Source of the DNA: Flabesymbios commensalis
Taxonomy: Eukaryota; Annelida; Polychaeta; Terebellida; Flabelligeridae
Direction of reading: 5' to 3'
Length of the DNA stretch: 64,000 bases
Assembly (NCBI GenBank): GCA_964017125.1
Contig: OZ024907.1
Span: forward strand, 23,077,842 to 23,141,841
Under the pieces are notes generated by a model that saw only the letters and a list, made by a program, of their open reading frames with translations, did no database searches and was not told the origin of the DNA. Position numbers and translations under genes: made by a program. Shown here piece after piece: positions 23,701 to 33,029 of this stretch (position 1 is its first letter; each line of letters begins with the position of its first letter).

Positions 23701-26700
23701 CGCCGGAGTTTAACAATAGATCAGTATTCAAACGTGAAATAATGAAGGCCACTGTTGGTTCAACGCTGCTCCAATGCTGGACCAACGCTTGATACGTTGG
23801 CGCAGCACTGAAGCAGCGGGTTATAAAATAACACCAGCTAGAAATATAATTATATACATCTATGAACCAGAACCTGCTGTATCTATAACACAAAAATATT
23901 TTATAAAATTTATTGACATAATCAAAAGTGAAAGAGTGTGTCAACGTACCTTACAAAATGCTTTATATAAAATTATTCACATAGTCAAACCGTCGTGAAT
24001 AGAGTGTCAATTGCTGTGCCAACGTTCGAGACGCTGGCGCAGTACTGAAACAGTGGTCTATAAAATAACAAGTATATAAGCTATCATTATATGTTAACCC
24101 TGTTGAACTTACAAGGTAAACATGTAAATAAACTATTTTAAAGACAATCAGACAAACACGAGGCGTTGACCCAATACCGCGTCAATGCTATGTCTGACTA
24201 CTGGGTCAACACACAGGGTCAACGCCCCGTGCCAGCTGTGAGCAACTGGTGAGATGATTATCAGCATAACCACAAGAGCACAGCGAGGTTGTAAATAAAA
24301 TACATTATATAACAATTATATTCAATGTGTTGATAAGAGTTAAGGATTACGTCAGATTGAAGTGAAATAATCCACAGTACTTGGTGAATGGTGATCTGCT
24401 ACAAATGTTACACAGTACTTCCCTGCAAACACGACACATCTAGACAATGTTTGACCAATTTTGTCCCACCGTCTACGACGTTGGCCCAACATTGGTCAAA
24501 CATTGGCTAGATGTATCGTGTTAGCTGGGTTGGTGATCTGCTACAAATGTTTACCTCTCAGAGCATGTAACCAGAATCCAGTCAGGACGTGCTCAATACG
24601 TGCATAACTCTCAGATGTGATCTCGTCGCCCTCCTGGCAACAATCGTAGAAGAAGTTTCAGAAAGATTATTATGTAAATTTTGCTGACATAGTGTCAACA
24701 ATATGCTCAATTTTGCATGTGAATATCTTTTGCTTCTATTTTAGCCCTTAAACACTAAGATATAAAATATATATAGGAGTCAGCCAGTATCGCATATATT
24801 CGGGTTTTCATTTTTTATTAGCACATTAATATTAATATTAACATTAAAATTAACATATTTTAAATATGTTAAAGATAAAATGTGACAATAACCAGCAAGA
24901 TTTGAAAAGAGTTGACCTCCATTTTGTCAAATCTGAATAATTTTCACTCACTTGAAGTTGTGGATCGCGTCAGCGAGACACAACTTCAAGTGAGTGAAAA
25001 TTCAAATTGAATAATTTGGCTGTTAAAGGGTTAACGTCGTCCCGTGTTGACGGGGATACATTATCAACCTATTATTTATTACTGTATACATATTATATAA
25101 ACATGTACATGTACCTTGATGATAGGATGAAGTCTGAATACTGTGTTTGGATCTTTCGCGTCTGGTGTCATACATATTTGCATCTCACTGTTCATACATA
25201 AATATAGTCGTGTTGTGGCATGGCGGAATCGAACCTGACTCTCCCAGCGAATCACGTCCCCTGTGTAGTACGATTATAAAGCATTTTTCAGATGTTCTGA
25301 ATATTTTACTGGTGTAAAGACAGATAATTGTTACTGACTCATTATGTTGGGTATGCTTGTAAACAATGTTCATCACTCACTTTTAATGTGCGTTTTTTCA
25401 GAAATGAAAACAAACTTTGGTTCAAGTCTACCCCCGACCAATCGAAGAGTTGCTCAGCCTGTCACATGCATCTTCCACAACAAGTTACCTTACCCACGAG
25501 CACGCAGTGCGATACCTTGCTTTATCGAGCATACAGTCCAACTATTTTAAATAGCCAGATACCTTGAATGTCGCGTGTCGCAAGACCGGCCAATCAGAGA
25601 GCCCTTGATCAGGCGTTGACAGCTGACTGAGAGTATAGCCTGCTTGTTTCTGTTGGTATTATAGATCAGATAGATAGATAAGCTCGGAATCTCACGCTGA
25701 TGTCATTGTGTTCCCAGCTCCCTGAATGGCGGTACATCTCACTGTCCAAATGAGAGATTCCCAGCTTGTCTATATAGTACATCTAGCAACGGAAACATGT
25801 GACTGTGTATGGGAGATGAACAAGAGGTCAATTTTTCGCGACCTTTTATGACATAATTATAAATCTGAAACATCCAATGAGGTTTGAATCTCAAACACAC
25901 CCCCAAGATGACCACGTAGACAAAATAACTGATTGTAGTACTCGATACGGCCAGGCTCCTGTGGTATGCACTAGCGTGAGCCTGGCCAAGGGAAGATGGT
26001 CACATGACTAGATCGGCCAATCCTCGCTGGCATTCAGATGATATTTAAATTAGGGGGCATAATACCAGACTTGGGCCCAACTTTTGCACTTTCACTATAA
26101 TACGTTTCTTTTACAAATTATTTATGTGAGCTATACAGTAGACTACTTTTTTTGATCATATATGTTAATTTTGCGGCTAGTTAAAACATGTATTGATAAT
26201 TAGTTGTACATACCATGTAGTATACTGCTCTCAGATTCTATCTGCCAGTATGTTATGGCTGATGTAGAGGGGTAGAGTGTACGTGGAATCAACTGGTCAA
26301 CCTCACGTATTCTCAAATGTACTGAACAAAATAATTACAATATCACATAAAGAATTTAATATATTTCTCTCGCTTAATTGATAACTAATTCTAAGATCTG
26401 TAGGTAAGATATCTAATATAATATTATTATATAAAAGCGTTAAAAGTGCTAAAATCATGCTTATATGTATACTCTGATAATTATACGTTATCATATTTAG
26501 ATCTATCAAGATGTGTTTATCTACAAATGATCATACCATCTTCTGTGAGCTCTTCATCAAACAGTCCTTCAGCCACTAAATAAGCCTCCAGCTCTTTGTG
26601 AAATAATCTAATCATCGAGCCAGCCTTAACAAAAACCATCAAATCAAATTACATTTGTTCTTTTACATCTTGGTGTGATGTGAATAGTCCACTAGCTATA

Positions 26701-29700
26701 TGGGTGATTATGTAAAGTGAAAACATGGTGCATATTTATTTATAGTTTTAATATGTAGGGTTCAGGCTCAACCGAAAACATACAGTTTCTATCTGGAGTA
26801 ACTAAATTGTTAAATAGTTACAGGGAAAGCTATAACCCAGTTGCCAGTGATTTCGTGTTATATGTTACCAATATTTACGCGAGAACATAAAGGAGATACA
26901 ATACTCACACGGACTTGTAGTAATTCTTGGTCTACTGTTGGTTTGTAATGCTTGACAATAGTGAACCCTGTGACGTCTACTCCTAAATTCAGTTCTGACC
27001 TACAATAGCAAATACATTTTGTGATATGTACGTTTCAGGTGTAATAATTGCTCATACAAAATAAGTGTTAATTAATTAAAATAATTATATTTGTATCTCG
27101 AAAAGCATCTTTAAAGTTCAATTTTGGGTTTACTTAAGATTAGCATGTCTGTAATCAAACTGTTCATGATGATTATGATGATTTCTATGCTTAATTTTAT
27201 CACCTAAAATGATTTATTGAATACAAAAGATCATTTAAAATAGTAGACTGATTTTTCACAGATTCGCTGATACCGTATCTAATAATTTGTTTTGTTATTA
27301 TTCGTTAATCCTATTATGTTACTCACCCGCCCTGGAAGTGGTCAATGCTGTACGGCACAGAGGCGTGAAAATATTGCCCTGGTGACTTAACACTCTCAAA
27401 CACGATTTGATCCAAAATTTGTACCTGGCATTAAAAATCATGTGTGACTAATTACTCGCTATACGATTCATTAAATGTAGTTGGTTTCTGAATATTATTG
27501 ATATCCATGCATCATTTATTTATGAATAAATAAATGCTCAGGAGTACAATTCCTTTGAATAAGACGAGGTGTTTATACTTTTATGATTTAACTTCCACAA
27601 ATAATATAATAGATAATAATAATAAAATAACACTGACCACTTCACCTTCTGACTTCACTTTATATCGGGGTAGAATGCGAAACTGTGAGTGTTTGCCGTT
27701 ATATTCGTGAAGTGAAACCTGCAATATAAACAGTAAATTAATTATAGTGGATGCCAGCTTACTATAATATCAGGACATCAATCCCGTATTGTTCAGTGAA
27801 GAATACAACATTTTCTTATGGAATTAAAGTTGTTCAGCTATGTAATAACAACATTCACAATTTATTAAATGAGGTATGTAACATGTATTGAAACGTATTT
27901 CTTTCCCTTTTTATGTTACTATAATCCAGCATGTGTATAAAATTTGTACAACGTCGGCCCAACGTCTTCGATGTTGGCCCAACATTGTACAAATGTTACA
28001 CAAATGCTGGGAAGTGATATGATCATCAGTATGTCAACATTCTCAGGGAATAGATGGGTCATATATGTTACTTTATTAAGTGAAAGGTGCGTCTCTGAGT
28101 TGAATCCCCATGGTACAATATAATCTGATAATAAGGAGAACACGTACCAGCATGTTATTTTTATCACGGTGACTGGTCTGCGTTGTGCTTACGTGAATAA
28201 ATTTCCCAGTGAATAAATGCTTCAGCTGAAAAGAACGACAATTTAAAATTTCTATATTCCAGTATTTTGTTTAAACTAGTTATTAAATATAATTATATCG
28301 GATACAATAAACGATGAGAGTATTTAGTCCTACGATCATATACTCGGAGATGTAGGCAGCAGTATAAACCTTCCCTTGTGTTTTCCTGTTGCATCAATAT
28401 TTTTCTTTTCATTGCAAAATGTGAAAGTCATCAACTGGTATATAAATCCTACTATCTAATTTACTACACTATTCCTACAACAATTACTATCCACGCTCTT
28501 AGCAAAAAGCATCCCAGGCTGCTAGTGTATGTAACAGTACATGTCGCTATGTAGCGTATCAAAATTCTGGGTCATGCTCATGTTGATTTCGATTGATGAT
28601 GATTCTCACATCTATATATCCCAACTGAACAAATAGAAACTGTTTCCTTTTTTTTTCCTTTGCCCATTAATGAAAAATCTAAGATGGCCGCCCCTGATAA
28701 GCAAAACTCAGGTTTCCGCTATATTATCACTAATAATGAACATAAAAACACAAAATCAATGTCATTTTGTGTGTGTCTACTCCATGAGAACGACCAGGTT
28801 ATCATATTTTGATGAAAGAAATATAGTATTTTTGCTATGGGTTGTATATTAGTGGAAAAAAACATTCATTCAAAATCAACATGAACATGACACAGAATTA
28901 CACACTAACATATAGTATAAGGTATAATATAAATGTGGAACCATTCTCTTCTATAACATTATCGTTAATCAATGCTAGCTCTATGTTGGGCCTCTGTTTA
29001 CGACACTTTACAACATCAACATTTGGATTATAATATACCGCGCACTTTGTAAGCGACGTGTCAGTTGCATGGATACCGGCTACCTCACAGCAAACATACG
29101 ATGCCGCCCATGGGCTAGGGTTGGACCAGCGTTACTGACGGTGGGCCAGCATAAGCCCAGCATTGGGTCGACACCAGCGTGAACAGGTAAACGTTGACAC
29201 AATATAAAATGAAAAATACATTTGAAGTTTAAATTCTGAATATGATATTATAAGTACTTCTACAATATCAACATATTATTTACTTGTATGATTTCTCCAT
29301 ATCTCACTCGTTTTCCTTGTTGTCTTTTTTGTTCAGCGACATTATCTTCATGCTCGGCATCTGCCGCGGTCTGTGTCAAATGTATAAAAAAGACATGATT
29401 ATGATAAACTATATATTTTGTGGTTTGTGTTTATAAAGCTACTTGGTATGTAACACTCATAGCACTACTATATTAACCTCAATCGTAGCATTTATGTTTT
29501 TAACCTTTTAACCGCCGGTGCCGCATATATTGGGTTTTTCACTCAATTATTACCACACTGAGTACCGCCTTTTAAGCACGATTTGAAAAGAGTTGACCTC
29601 CATTTTGTCGAATCTGAATAATTTTCACTCACTTGAAGTTGTGGATCGCGTCAGCGAGACACAACTTCAAGTGGGTGAAAATTCCAATTGAATAATTTGG

Positions 29701-31615
29701 CGGTCAAAGGGTTAAATTAATCACAATACTTGCGTTCTAGGCTTTACTTTTTATATTTTTCGACCTATTATACATTTTATTAAATTAGTTCATTTTATTT
29801 CGCCTTGGGGTAGGTCTCGGTTAAAATAGCTGTGTGACAATTATACAGACGATGAACTTTACCTTGGCTTGTGCTAGCATGGCTTTGGTCTCAAGATTTT
29901 CTTCCAATTTCTTTGAGAAATCCACCATCTTTCGATATTTTTTGTTGAGCTTATATCGATTCTGAATGCATACTTGAAACACCACCACTAAAATTAAAAG
30001 TGCTTATTGTCACCTAACTTCCTGGTCTAGCCGTTAAATACAATATTTAATATTACCGGTTATATACTGGTTATCTTACCAGTTTCATTCATTTAACATA
30101 TGTTAAACCATCCACTCAGATGTTCATCTTTAATTGATGCACCACAATTTTTTACATACTAAACATATAAAATAATATACATATATATATATATATGAAA
30201 AGAAAAGTAGTAGCAATAAACGTATAAAAACACATTTTCTGGTAGCTTGGCTCATTTTTAAACCTCGATCATAAAATTAAATTTCAACATTATATTTGTA
30301 GATCATCGTACTGACCGTGAGGATTTGGCAAGCCATTTGGTTTTTCTCTATCTTGTCTGTGATATATATACACCCCATTATGTACAGAGCTGTCAAATAT
30401 AATAATAAGTAAGTATTGGTATAACAATATAACTAACAAGATATATCTTAATGGTTTGGAACTAAGTTTAAATCTAATATAAATGCAATGTAGTTATCGA
30501 CTGTTTTAAAGAACACATTTTATATTTGATTTTATTTAAATGATTTGCAATCGACCTATGCACTTAAACAATATCTCAACGGTGATTTCCATCGACACAG
30601 TTTCATTGTTAATCCTATTGTATAATTTGTAAAATTACATATATTTTTAAGTTTGAATATATGTTCATTGACGTTGTATATATGGATACATACATACCTT
30701 GTTTGGTAACTGTACACATATCCTTCTGTTTCTTCACAGTATAGACATATGTAATCTCCTATACAGAGAAAATCACTCATCTCGTCCGCCTCATCTGAAA
30801 TAATACAGATGTCTATATGTATTCAGCATAGCTGTAGTGTGTAGTGTGTAGTAGGTATTGCCTTAATTTGATGCCCTTTTTGTACAATTTGAACCCCACT
30901 AGCGTTGTGTAATCCCTCGGCTCCACCTCAACAATAAATGACACCGGTAGAAACTAAAACTAACACATTGCTTGACCAAACTCACAATAGGTTAACGAAA
31001 TAAAAACTGCAGATCGAGCTTCCGCCGCAGCGGAACAAACATTATATTTGATGTCATTGTTGTGAACAAAATTGTATTTTACAGTTTCATATATTTTATT
31101 TCATTGGCCTTTATTTCGAGCATATATATAACTTTATCCGATTAGTGTGGCCTTTTATCCCATTTCTGTATAAACTTTATACATACTCATCATCCGCATA
31201 TAGAAAAATAAACATTTATAGCGCCTGAAATGAAATGAATCGGGCTTTAGGCCACCTTTGTGCACATATAGGCTAAACTGGGCCAGGAGAACCTCCTGAG
31301 GATGGTGAGATGATTGAGATGACACTGGCCTCCAGACACAGGATTCGAAATTCGAGCCCTGGCGGTCTGGGGCCGAGCACGTTACCTCTTATAACGCCTG
31401 AATCCCCGGTGATCCGAGCTCAGAGGCGCGTGATATCACGCATAGTCATAAATCCGTTTGCAGTTGGCGTCCATGTTAAAATAGCATTATCTCCGCAAAT
31501 CTACTGATTTCAATTACTCGTGACCCTATTATTAGCATGCTAACAAGAGAAAGTACTCACTTTTAATTTGTTGAAGAAGCTTCAACCCGTCACTCGGTAC
31601 CTCAATTGTTTGCAT
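13909..31615 (-). CDS. itpr-like: Divergent IP3 receptor-like Ca2+ release channel, N-terminal half (37 exons, 1,227 codons)
   Basis: Thirty-seven minus-strand exons join in frame with GT-AG borders into 3,681 nt with no stop. IP3 receptors are tetrameric ER channels that release Ca2+ on binding inositol 1,4,5-trisphosphate. Order along the protein: N-terminal suppressor/beta-trefoil (~24-220), MIR repeats (~140-375), RIH-type alpha domain (~420-700) and helical solenoid to 1,227. The start Met is preceded in frame by TGA five codons upstream; Met24 (MSDFLCIGD) aligns with the usual vertebrate start region (MSSFLHIGD). Exon coordinates are in the five block entries that follow. Introns are all below ~1.3 kb. 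The pore-forming C-terminal half is not found between 13,909 and 1, so the gene is truncated or continues beyond the window. A ryanodine-receptor identity was considered and is less likely. Confidence 0.9.
17079..17155. mobile_element. GCGGGGATC-type palindromic foldback (intron 28)
   Basis: AGTGCGGGGATCGACTTTAG at the left pairs with 'ctaaattcgtttcccgcact' at the right around a centre with CAGAATCTGACG-type arms. The ~120 bp at about 16,960-17,075 matches, inverted, the 'gacatttataatgatttccaattg..accctttagctcccatgg' DNA at 360-415. The full element is therefore ~200 bp or more. Confidence 0.65.
17930..18690. mobile_element. Foldback element with ~220-bp inverted arms (intron 26)
   Basis: About 17,945-18,165 and 18,445-18,680 are imperfect inverted repeats of each other. 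Both carry 'aagatggcggcc'-type words, 'ctctaaatgaaaaactgaagag' and 'cttacaatagggccatata' or their complements, around a unique ~280-bp centre. It looks like a non-autonomous DNA element inserted in an intron. 'aagatggccgcc' also occurs alone at 28,681. Confidence 0.75.
18786..20947 (-). CDS. itpr-like: IP3R-like exons 20-26: RIH/solenoid, with a RyR-like segment
   Basis: Exons: 20825-20947, 20586-20690, 20332-20442, 20039-20116, 19673-19805, 19225-19343 and 18786-18902; residues 576-837. Exon 20 (LIRDNRKIVDRITRQQIDEF) aligns with the IP3R [21 protein letters not shown]. Exon 21 has LSVLCVCDGVAIPDNQ..ITEN, closer to the ryanodine-receptor LCSLCVCNGVAVRSNQ..ITEN than to the IP3R LSDLCVSMNKSIPVTQ. 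Exons 23-24 (LDLFKKLCY, LCLRHNLLPDALRAKYCDLI) match LNLFARMCL and [21 protein letters not shown] of IP3R. A foldback element lies in the intron after exon 26. Confidence 0.88.
20490..20580. repeat. Fragment of the GCGGGGATC-type foldback family (next to exon 21)
   Basis: 'gcaatttgaaatcatcataaatgtcttagctagctct' followed by 'acgttagattctgg' matches the 16,980-17,110 element. It ends only a few bases from the exon 21 donor. Confidence 0.5.
21148..25161 (-). CDS. itpr-like: IP3R-like exons 12-19: MIR end and IP3-binding alpha domain
   Basis: Exons: 25115-25161, 24555-24633, 23198-23286, 22755-22880, 22267-22350, 22092-22142, 21575-21655 and 21148-21333; residues 328-575. RIEHVLTGFWLHAL (exon 13) is a MIR repeat aligning with RFKHLATGHYLAAE. 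Exon 18 has TKQRQKLMRN against NRERQKLMRE: the Lys and Arg equivalent to Lys508 and Arg511 are kept and Arg504 is Lys. Exon 19 has GNSRKNALYFAK against QDYRKNQEYIAK: Arg568 and Lys569 are kept and Tyr567 is Ser. Exons 16-17 add a short charged insert (HH, KEKNN, RGGK). The alpha-side of the IP3 site is therefore recognisable. Confidence 0.9.
23405..23520 (-). mobile_element. Possible 3' end of a LINE or SINE with (GAATT)n tail
   Basis: 'attcaattcaattcaattcgtttattata' on the plus strand reads as a TAATAAACGAATTGAATT tail on the minus strand. This is typical of the 3' termini of CR1-like retrotransposons with microsatellite tails. No reverse-transcriptase reading frame is visible next to it, so only the terminus could be present. 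Confidence 0.4.
23597..23710. mobile_element. ~110-bp palindromic foldback element (intron 13)
   Basis: Left end CCAGCGAATACACCGG, right end CCGGCGCAAAGTCTCGTGTT followed by 'cgccgg', and centre 'ccaacgtctacgatgtcggccc'. The arms differ much from other copies but still partly pair. Confidence 0.65.
23742..23812. mobile_element. Partial palindromic foldback element (intron 13)
   Basis: 'gttggttcaacgctgctcc' and 'ccaacgcttgatacgttggcgcagcactgaagcagc' resemble the arms and centre of the family. A related piece occurs at about 24,010-24,060 ('ccaacgttcgagacgctggcgcag'). Confidence 0.4.
24151..24238. mobile_element. Palindromic foldback element, ~88 bp (intron 13)
   Basis: Left end ACAAACACGAGGCGTTGACCC pairs with the right 'gggtcaacgccccgtgccag'. 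The centre is replaced by 'ctatgtctgactactgggtc', so the arms are kept while the centre differs. Confidence 0.65.
24422..24530. mobile_element. ~108-bp palindromic foldback element (intron 13)
   Basis: Left 'gcaaacacgacacatctagacaatgtttgacca' pairs with right 'tggtcaaacattggctagatgtatcgtgtta' around CCGTCTACGACGTTGGCCC. The arms are well matched and unlike those of other copies. It ends only ~25 bp from exon 13. Confidence 0.8.
24741..25034. mobile_element. TTAA-type MITE with conserved 60-bp palindrome (intron 12)
   Basis: The right end reads GGCTGTTAAAGGGTTAA and the left end TTAGCCCTTAAAC, resembling inverted termini next to TTAA. The core (24,941-25,003) is a palindrome: ttttcactcacttgaagttgtg, then gatcgcgtcagcgaga, then cacaacttcaagtgagtgaaaa. 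TTAA targets with CCC-starting termini are characteristic of piggyBac-type elements. Confidence 0.7.
25415..26095. mobile_element. ~680-bp non-autonomous element, copy 1 (intron 11)
   Basis: It matches 41,190-41,730 in inverted orientation, sharing 'tgaatctcacgctg', 'gcagctgtcaagcgctg'-like, 'ctatttaaaatag' and 'gccaatc' words. Its ends ('tctacccccgaccaatcgaagag' and 'cagatgatatttaaattagggggc') also occur together in short derivatives at 44,050-44,137 and 47,995-48,120. That pattern fits internally deleted DNA-element copies. No protein-coding capacity is seen. Confidence 0.65.
26214..28225 (-). CDS. itpr-like: IP3R-like exons 6-11: beta-trefoil and first MIR repeats
   Basis: Exons: 28148-28225, 27638-27718, 27327-27424, 26909-26999, 26537-26624 and 26214-26321; residues 147-327. 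LKHLFTGKFIHVST (exon 6) and MIRLFHKELEAYLVAEG (exon 10) are MIR-type repeats; the latter aligns with VVRLFHAEQEKFLTCDE. Exon 11 begins VHLRIREVDQ, where vertebrate IP3Rs have VFLRTTGRQ. The first Arg (295, equivalent to Arg265 of mammalian IP3R1, numbering from memory) is kept, but the Thr-Thr-Gly-Arg that contacts IP3 phosphates is not. This weakens the beta-side of the ligand pocket. Confidence 0.88.
27926..28011. mobile_element. Palindromic foldback element, ~86 bp (intron 6)
   Basis: CCAGCATGTGTATAAAATTT pairs with 'aaatgttacacaaatgctgg', and inner 'gtacaacgtcggcccaacg' pairs with 'atgttggcccaacattgtac'. It is a strongly palindromic copy with its own arm sequence. Confidence 0.75.
28600..28860. 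repeat. AAGATGGCCGCC-containing repeat fragment (intron 5)
   Basis: 'tttgcccattaatgaaaaatctaagatggccgcccctgat' shares the AAGATGG(C/A)GGCC word with the intron-26 foldback. No matching inverted partner is seen nearby, so it is probably a solo fragment. Confidence 0.3.
29088..29187. mobile_element. ~100-bp palindromic foldback element (intron 5)
   Basis: Left end CAGCAAACATACGATG, right 'cgacaccagcgtgaacag', inner arms 'gggctagggttggaccagcg' and 'gggccagcataagcccagc', centre 'ttactgacggtgggcc'. Pairing is moderate. Confidence 0.6.
29284..31615 (-). CDS. itpr-like: IP3R-like exons 1-5: N-terminus and suppressor-domain start
   Basis: Exons (coding): 31561-31615, 30698-30794, 30316-30389, 29863-29987 and 29284-29370; residues 1-146. 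Exon 2 gives MSDFLCIGDYICLYCEE, matching the IP3R opening MSSFLHIGDICSLYAE. Exon 4 has VFQVCIQNRYKLNKKY against the vertebrate LFKLCPMNRYSAQKQF, and exon 5 ends RVRYGEIIQ against TVIQYGNVIQ. Together they form the first strands and the helical insert of the beta-trefoil that modulates IP3 affinity. Intron 1 contains a SINE (31,222-31,425). Confidence 0.88.
29500..29715. mobile_element. TTAA-type MITE with conserved 60-bp palindrome (intron 4)
   Basis: TTAA at 29,500-29,503 and 29,712-29,715 flank termini CCTTTTAACCGCC and GGCGGTCAAAGGG (inverted repeats with few mismatches). The palindromic core (29,622-29,684) is almost identical to that at 24,941-25,003, as are ~50 bp to its left ('gatttgaaaagagttgacct'). 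TTAA duplications and CC-starting ends suggest mobilisation by a piggyBac-type transposase; no transposase gene is in the window. Confidence 0.8.
31222..31425 (-). mobile_element. tRNA-derived SINE (family B) in intron 1
   Basis: On the minus strand it reads 'agaggtaacgtgctcggcc', then a B-box-like GGGCTCGAATTTCGAATCC, then 'tgtgtctggaggccagtgtcatctc', 'cagtttagcctatatgtgcac', 'aaaggtggcctaaagcccga' and 'ttcatttcatttca'. The same order is seen at 44,276-44,455 (plus) and 58,286-58,440 (minus). Confidence 0.85.
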
Positions 31616-31619
31616 TTTG

Positions 31620-32850
31620 TGTTTATTTCGTCACTAATATTATAACATGGTGCTAAGTAAATTCCATCGATGCTATGCTATATCCTTTATACTTTACTGA
31701 GAGTGAAAAAAATCAAGAATCTCTATAATCTTTATCTTCATAATAACGAGGAGTAACCGTGCAGTATTCACAGTGCTTTCCTTCACATTACTGATTCACT
31801 CAGTATCAGTGTGTTAGTATGTGACTTAGTCACACACACACAAATAGTTTATTCCAAAGTCATATCACAGGAACTAAATTCCTAGATAGCATCCGTCAAA
31901 TTGTATCTATGCTTTTTATACCAACTGGTGATCGGCAGATTTAGCATAAAAACGTATTTTTGTCATTTGTATAATATAATAGTAATTAATGTATAAGTTG
32001 CTGTGGCTAGCTCTGGTAACAATTCCACAACACAGTGCTTAATGGGGACAGAGACCCTAATAGACTATCTGCACGACTGCCACTGTCAACCCCTCCACCA
32101 GCAAAGGTAATTAATGTCCAGGTGCGTTATGCCTTTGTTCACCAGGTAAATACCACTGGATGAATAGAAGAATATGGACTAGATTTGGAGTTCTTATAGA
32201 ATTGTTTGTTATTATTATCTGACCTTAAACAAGATAAAAAATGCTATTTTAGCTACAATATATTTAATGTGGATATAAATTATTGATCTGAACACGTATG
32301 ATTGTGCGGAGGGGTGTTTTATCAGAAAGCGCGATTTCTGAGACTTTGCAATCAGCATCATTAACATAATCAATGCGGTCAATACATACATTCAAAGTGT
32401 CAATGTGGCATATTCTTTGTGGTGTTTTCAAAATGATTTATCATATTACGGAAATTTGCTCAATGCATGTGTAGCATTATCTAGTGTGGTGATTAGAGGT
32501 GATTGTATGAGAAATGAATTATTGTTAATTAACAATGGACAATGGACTAAATCTGGAATTATTTTAAAAGAGAGCTCGTACTCAAAGTTTATGAGTCTGC
32601 CTCCTACCCATCTTTAAATTTAGAGTGATTATACGCTGCGATATCATACTAATACATTAGTTTATTTTCATATCACCTATCAATCACAATCACTGCTAAC
32701 TTTGTGATATTCTGTAAATGAGACCTACACCTTGATGAACTGGCGTTATTGGGTAATTGGTCATTGATCTTTCTCAGATCAATGGCTTACTGTTTGTATG
32801 GCAGAAGGTGGACGAGTGCTGGTCACCTCCCGAGAACAACACATGAAAAA
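31620..32850. other. Region upstream of the IP3R-like start codon
   Basis: It should contain the promoter and 5' UTR of the minus-strand gene, but I see no clear TATA box or initiator that stands out. A short (CA)n run (31,829-31,842) and AT-rich sequence are present. 32,042-32,135 is slightly GC-richer, without a coding signal. Confidence 0.4.
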
Positions 32851-32911
32851 CAATATTGTTTTAATGTCTGGCCACAGTCTGCGACTGTGGCCAGACATTA
32901 AAACAACATTG
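32851..32911. repeat. Near-perfect hairpin with ~28-bp arms
   Basis: CAATATTGTTTTAATGTCTG plus GCCACAGTC pairs with GACTGTGGCCAGACATTAAA plus ACAACATTG around a 3-base loop (TGC), with very few mismatches. It is among the tightest palindromes in the window. I find no second copy here. Confidence 0.85.
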
Positions 32912-33029
32912 GTGCGACGTCTCCAGCACCTGGATGGTGAAGTGGCCAGACAACCTGGCCAGGGCTCAGAAATCACGCTATCCAACTGGGCTACTCTGAT
33001 TGTGCCAACAAACTGGTTTATTGAACCTT

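Noticed and set aside
23597-24530. CRISPR-like array, from repeated palindromes in one intron
   Set aside because: The copies are irregularly spaced, diverged, and also scattered over the whole window in an animal genome; they are mobile foldback elements.
13909-31615. Ryanodine receptor
   Set aside because: Although exon 21 is RyR-like, the order and spacing of the N-terminus, MIR repeats, QKLMR and SRKN motifs and solenoid match IP3R, and no SPRY domains appear where RyR has them.
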